The notes below the pieces were generated by a model, which was given only the letters and a program-made list of their open reading frames with translations, was not told the origin of the DNA and did not search any database. This document shows, piece by piece, positions 62,434 to 64,000 of a stretch of DNA of 64,000 nt. Numbering within the stretch: position 1 is the stretch's first letter; each line of letters begins with the position of its first letter. The DNA is from Helicobacter sp. 11S02596-1. GTDB lineage: Bacteria; Campylobacterota; Campylobacteria; Campylobacterales; Helicobacteraceae. A program made the translations under genes and the position numbers. The stretch covers positions 89,326-153,325 of the forward strand of contig NZ_MLAM01000003.1 of NCBI RefSeq assembly GCF_002272825.1, given 5' to 3'.

Positions 62434-62483
62434 AAGGGGTCTAGGGGGGCGGTCTTCGCAATTCTAAGCCCCCCTGACCCCTT
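62434..62483 (+). repeat. Long hairpin module F, copy 2
   Basis: Arms AAGGGGTCTAGGGGGGC and GCCCCCCTGACCCCTT pair with one bulged base. The loop contains GGTCTTCGCAATTCTAA, identical to copy 1. Confidence 0.85.
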
Positions 62484-62527
62484 TCTAGCTAGTATGAGAA
62501 AAAATCACTAGCAACATAACTATGGAA
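62482..62527 (+). repeat. Repeat module G, copy 2
   Basis: TTTCTAGCTAGTATGAGAAA is followed by ATAACTATGGAAAA, leading into the next module A as in copy 1. Confidence 0.7.
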
Positions 62528-62542
62528 AAAACATCATTTTTC

Positions 62543-62606
62543 ACTCGATTCACGTTGTGAATCTGAAGACCATTCCAAGAGGCAAAGCCTCTTTCCATTC
62601 CTAAAG
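62543..62606 (+). repeat. Hairpin repeat module A, copy 16
   Basis: Stem 1 is GATTCAC/GTGAATC with a three-base loop and stem 2 is AGAGGC/GCCTCT. The tail is ATTCCTAAAG. Confidence 0.85.
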
Positions 62607-62609
62607 AAT

Positions 62610-62673
62610 AGGGTTATAACGGCACTTCGTTTCGTTATCAACTTGGGGTGGGTGGGTAGAGTTTCTAAGGTTT
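62610..62673 (+). repeat. Hairpin repeat module D, copy 6
   Basis: GGGTTATAACG and CGTTATCAAC pair as in copy 1. A GGTGGGTGGGT insertion precedes the tail GTTTCTAAGGTTT. It ends 41 bases before hsdS. Confidence 0.72.
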
Positions 62674-62714
62674 AAAAGTTTAAAATATAAACAAAGATAA
62701 AAACAAGGAAACCA

Positions 62715-63965
62715 ATGCACCCGTTTTTAAAAAAGCTGTTAGATGGCGAAAATGTGGAATGGAAGCCGCTGGGGGAGGTGGCGGAAATAAGGAAAGGCGA
62801 GCAACTAAATAAAGAATTTTTAACTCAAACAACAACCAAAACTATGGGATACCCTGCCTATAATGGCGGCATAACCTTTTCAGGCTTTACGAATAAATTT
62901 AATTACCCTGAAAATACAATAATTATAAGTCAGGGTGGGGCATCGGCAGGTTTTGTGAATTTTGTGGATACAAAATTCTGGGCTAATGCTCATTGCTATG
63001 TGGTTTTGCCAAATACAGGACAAGCAGCTAATAAATATATTTATTATTTTTTAAAATCAAAACAAGTCGAATTAATGCAAAAACAACACGGGGCAGGTAT
63101 TCCGGCATTGCGTGCAAGTGAGATTATAAATCTCCCCATCCCCATTCCCGCGCCGAATAATCCAGAGAAATCTTTAGCGATTCAAAATGAAATTGTCAGA
63201 ATGCTAGACACTTTCACCAAGCTAATAAGCGAGCTAACGCGCGAGCTTGGCTTGCGCAAAAAGCAATATCAATATTATCGCGATAAACTGTTAGACTTTA
63301 AAAACGCCACCGATTTTCCTTTTTTGCAAAAACTGCTTAATGGCGCACAGGTGGAATGGAAACCGCTGGGGGAAATTGGCGAAATTATTCGCGGCAATGG
63401 ATTACAAAAGAAAGATTTTACAGAAACAGGTGTCCCCGCTATTCATTATGGGCAAATATATACTTTTTACGGATTATCAACCGAGACAACCCAATCTTTT
63501 GTTTCAGAAGAATTAGCCAAAAAATTAAGTAAAGTAAATTGCGGTGATGTGGTTATTACCAATACCAGCGAAAACCTTGAAGACGTTGGCAAAGCACTGG
63601 TTTATTTAGGTGAAAAGCAAGCTGTTACTGGCGGACACGCTTCAATATTTAAACCAAGTTCTGAAATTATTGGCAAATATTTTGCTTATTACACGCAAAC
63701 CGCAATTTTTTTTGATGAAAAAAGAAAATATGCAAAAGGCACAAAAGTAATTGATATTTCTGCCAGAGACCTTGCAAAAATAATAATCCCCATTCCCCCA
63801 ATTGAAACCCAAAACCAAATCGTCGACATACTAGATAAATTCGACGCGCTAACTCATTCCCTAACCGAAGGCCTGCCGAAAGAAATCGAGCTACGCAAAA
63901 AGCAATACGCCTATTACCGGGATTTGTTGCTAAATTTTCCAAAGGAGGAATCGAGTAGGAAATAA
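62715..63965 (+). CDS. hsdS: Type I restriction-modification specificity subunit
   Basis: This 416-residue protein has two target-recognition domains, each followed by a conserved helical spacer. The halves are built alike: VEWKPLGE starts each recognition domain, and LRKKQYQYYRD and LRKKQYAYYRD end each spacer. IPIPAPNNPEKSLAIQ and IPIPPIETQNQIVDIL are the usual junctions. It sets the DNA target for the HsdM/HsdR complex. No hsdM or hsdR is in the window; they may lie beyond 64 kb, or the gene is an orphan. ATG follows AAGGAAACC. Confidence 0.92.
   Translation: MHPFLKKLLDGENVEWKPLGEVAEIRKGEQLNKEFLTQTTTKTMGYPAYNGGITFSGFTNKFNYPENTIIISQGGASAGFVNFVDTKFWANAHCYVVLPNTGQAANKYIYYFLKSKQVELMQKQHGAGIPALRASEIINLPIPIPAPNNPEKSLAIQNEIVRMLDTFTKLISELTRELGLRKKQYQYYRDKLLDFKNATDFPFLQKLLNGAQVEWKPLGEIGEIIRGNGLQKKDFTETGVPAIHYGQIYTFYGLSTETTQSFVSEELAKKLSKVNCGDVVITNTSENLEDVGKALVYLGEKQAVTGGHASIFKPSSEIIGKYFAYYTQTAIFFDEKRKYAKGTKVIDISARDLAKIIIPIPPIETQNQIVDILDKFDALTHSLTEGLPKEIELRKKQYAYYRDLLLNFPKEESSRK
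62754..62789 (+). repeat. Direct repeat in hsdS, first copy
   Basis: GTGGAATGGAAGCCGCTGGG and the following bases recur nearly unchanged at 63351-63386. Both encode VEWKPLGE at the start of a recognition domain and offer a site for domain exchange. Confidence 0.75.
63351..63386 (+). repeat. Direct repeat in hsdS, second copy
   Basis: GTGGAATGGAAACCGCTGGG is the partner of the repeat at 62754. A second shared 14-mer, CGCAAAAAGCAATA, occurs at 63255 and 63894 at the two spacer ends. Confidence 0.75.
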
Positions 63966-64000
63966 TGAAAATATTCTTTTTTTCAACAAAAGGGGTTTAA

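Larger units (their letters stand above)
62151..62714. other. Divergent region with a full composite repeat
   Basis: No gene. It holds A15, D5, an E-like segment, F2, G2, A16 and D6 on the plus strand. Only the first 70 bases look like the dsbL promoter, and AAGGAAACCA precedes hsdS. Confidence 0.8.

Noticed and set aside
63965..64000. Small open frame of 11 codons after hsdS
   Set aside because: It overlaps the hsdS stop by one base and ends at a stop on the window edge; too short to call.

Overview
The window is chromosomal DNA of a Helicobacter-type epsilonproteobacterium that is not H. pylori. Several gene blocks follow the H. pylori order as I remember it: truB-csrA-ispE-smpB-exbB-exbD, then rpmH-rnpA-yidD-yidC-jag-mnmE; ccp/dnaE/rluB/trx2; aspA-murA-hyp-galU-slt-yggT-gltX; a FliS co-chaperone-like gene beside csd4; and hom-yraN-trxA-trxB. 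Other genes do not fit H. pylori: cydAB, a CetA/CetB-type energy-taxis cluster, yeiH, and an arylsulfate sulfotransferase with its own Dsb pair. Long poly-G/poly-C tracts in surface-protein genes also suit Helicobacter. The species cannot be fixed from the sequence alone. Layout: 1-1.1 kb holds a decayed RelE toxin gene and a phase-variable outer-membrane protein that is out of frame as read. 1.2-3.1 kb is a Maf/DUF115 flagellin-glycosylation gene. 3.3-6.2 kb is DUF4492-cydA-cydB. 7.2-10.2 kb is pgk, corA and a TerC-like gene. 10.2-19.3 kb is a long leftward block for ribosome, membrane-insertion, tRNA-modification and isoprenoid functions. 19.4-22.1 kb is an energy-taxis cluster whose chemoreceptor is frameshifted. 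22.1-25.1 kb is rdgB, a YajR-like MFS gene and ttcA. 26.0-29.9 kb is a giant autotransporter with an in-frame poly-G tract and an unusual domain after the barrel. 30.7-41.1 kb is ccp, dnaE, rluB, an Hcp-type lipoprotein, yeiH, trx2 and two less-known genes. 41.1-50.5 kb is aspA to gltX and csd4. 51.6-58.1 kb is hom-yraN-trxA-trxB-dapB and a two-component system. 58.1-62.2 kb is the arylsulfotransferase operon. 62.7-64 kb is a type I restriction specificity gene. The most striking content lies between the genes. Six intergenic regions (6.23-7.2, 25.1-25.6, 29.9-30.75, 38.94-39.2, 50.55-51.4 and 62.23-62.7 kb) are built from one modular family of hairpin repeats, here called modules A to G. I found about 16 copies of module A, 7 of B, 6 of C, 6 of D and 4 of F/G. 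Linkers and some loops are nearly invariant, while the stems differ from copy to copy and remain base-paired. That is the pattern expected when structure rather than sequence is conserved. Five gene-adjacent module A copies begin 4-23 nt after a stop codon in the sense orientation (cydB, ttcA, trx2, csd4, ccp). No transposase or other protein is encoded inside them. This family is the best candidate here for an undescribed system: either structured 3'-UTR RNAs or a non-autonomous mobile element.
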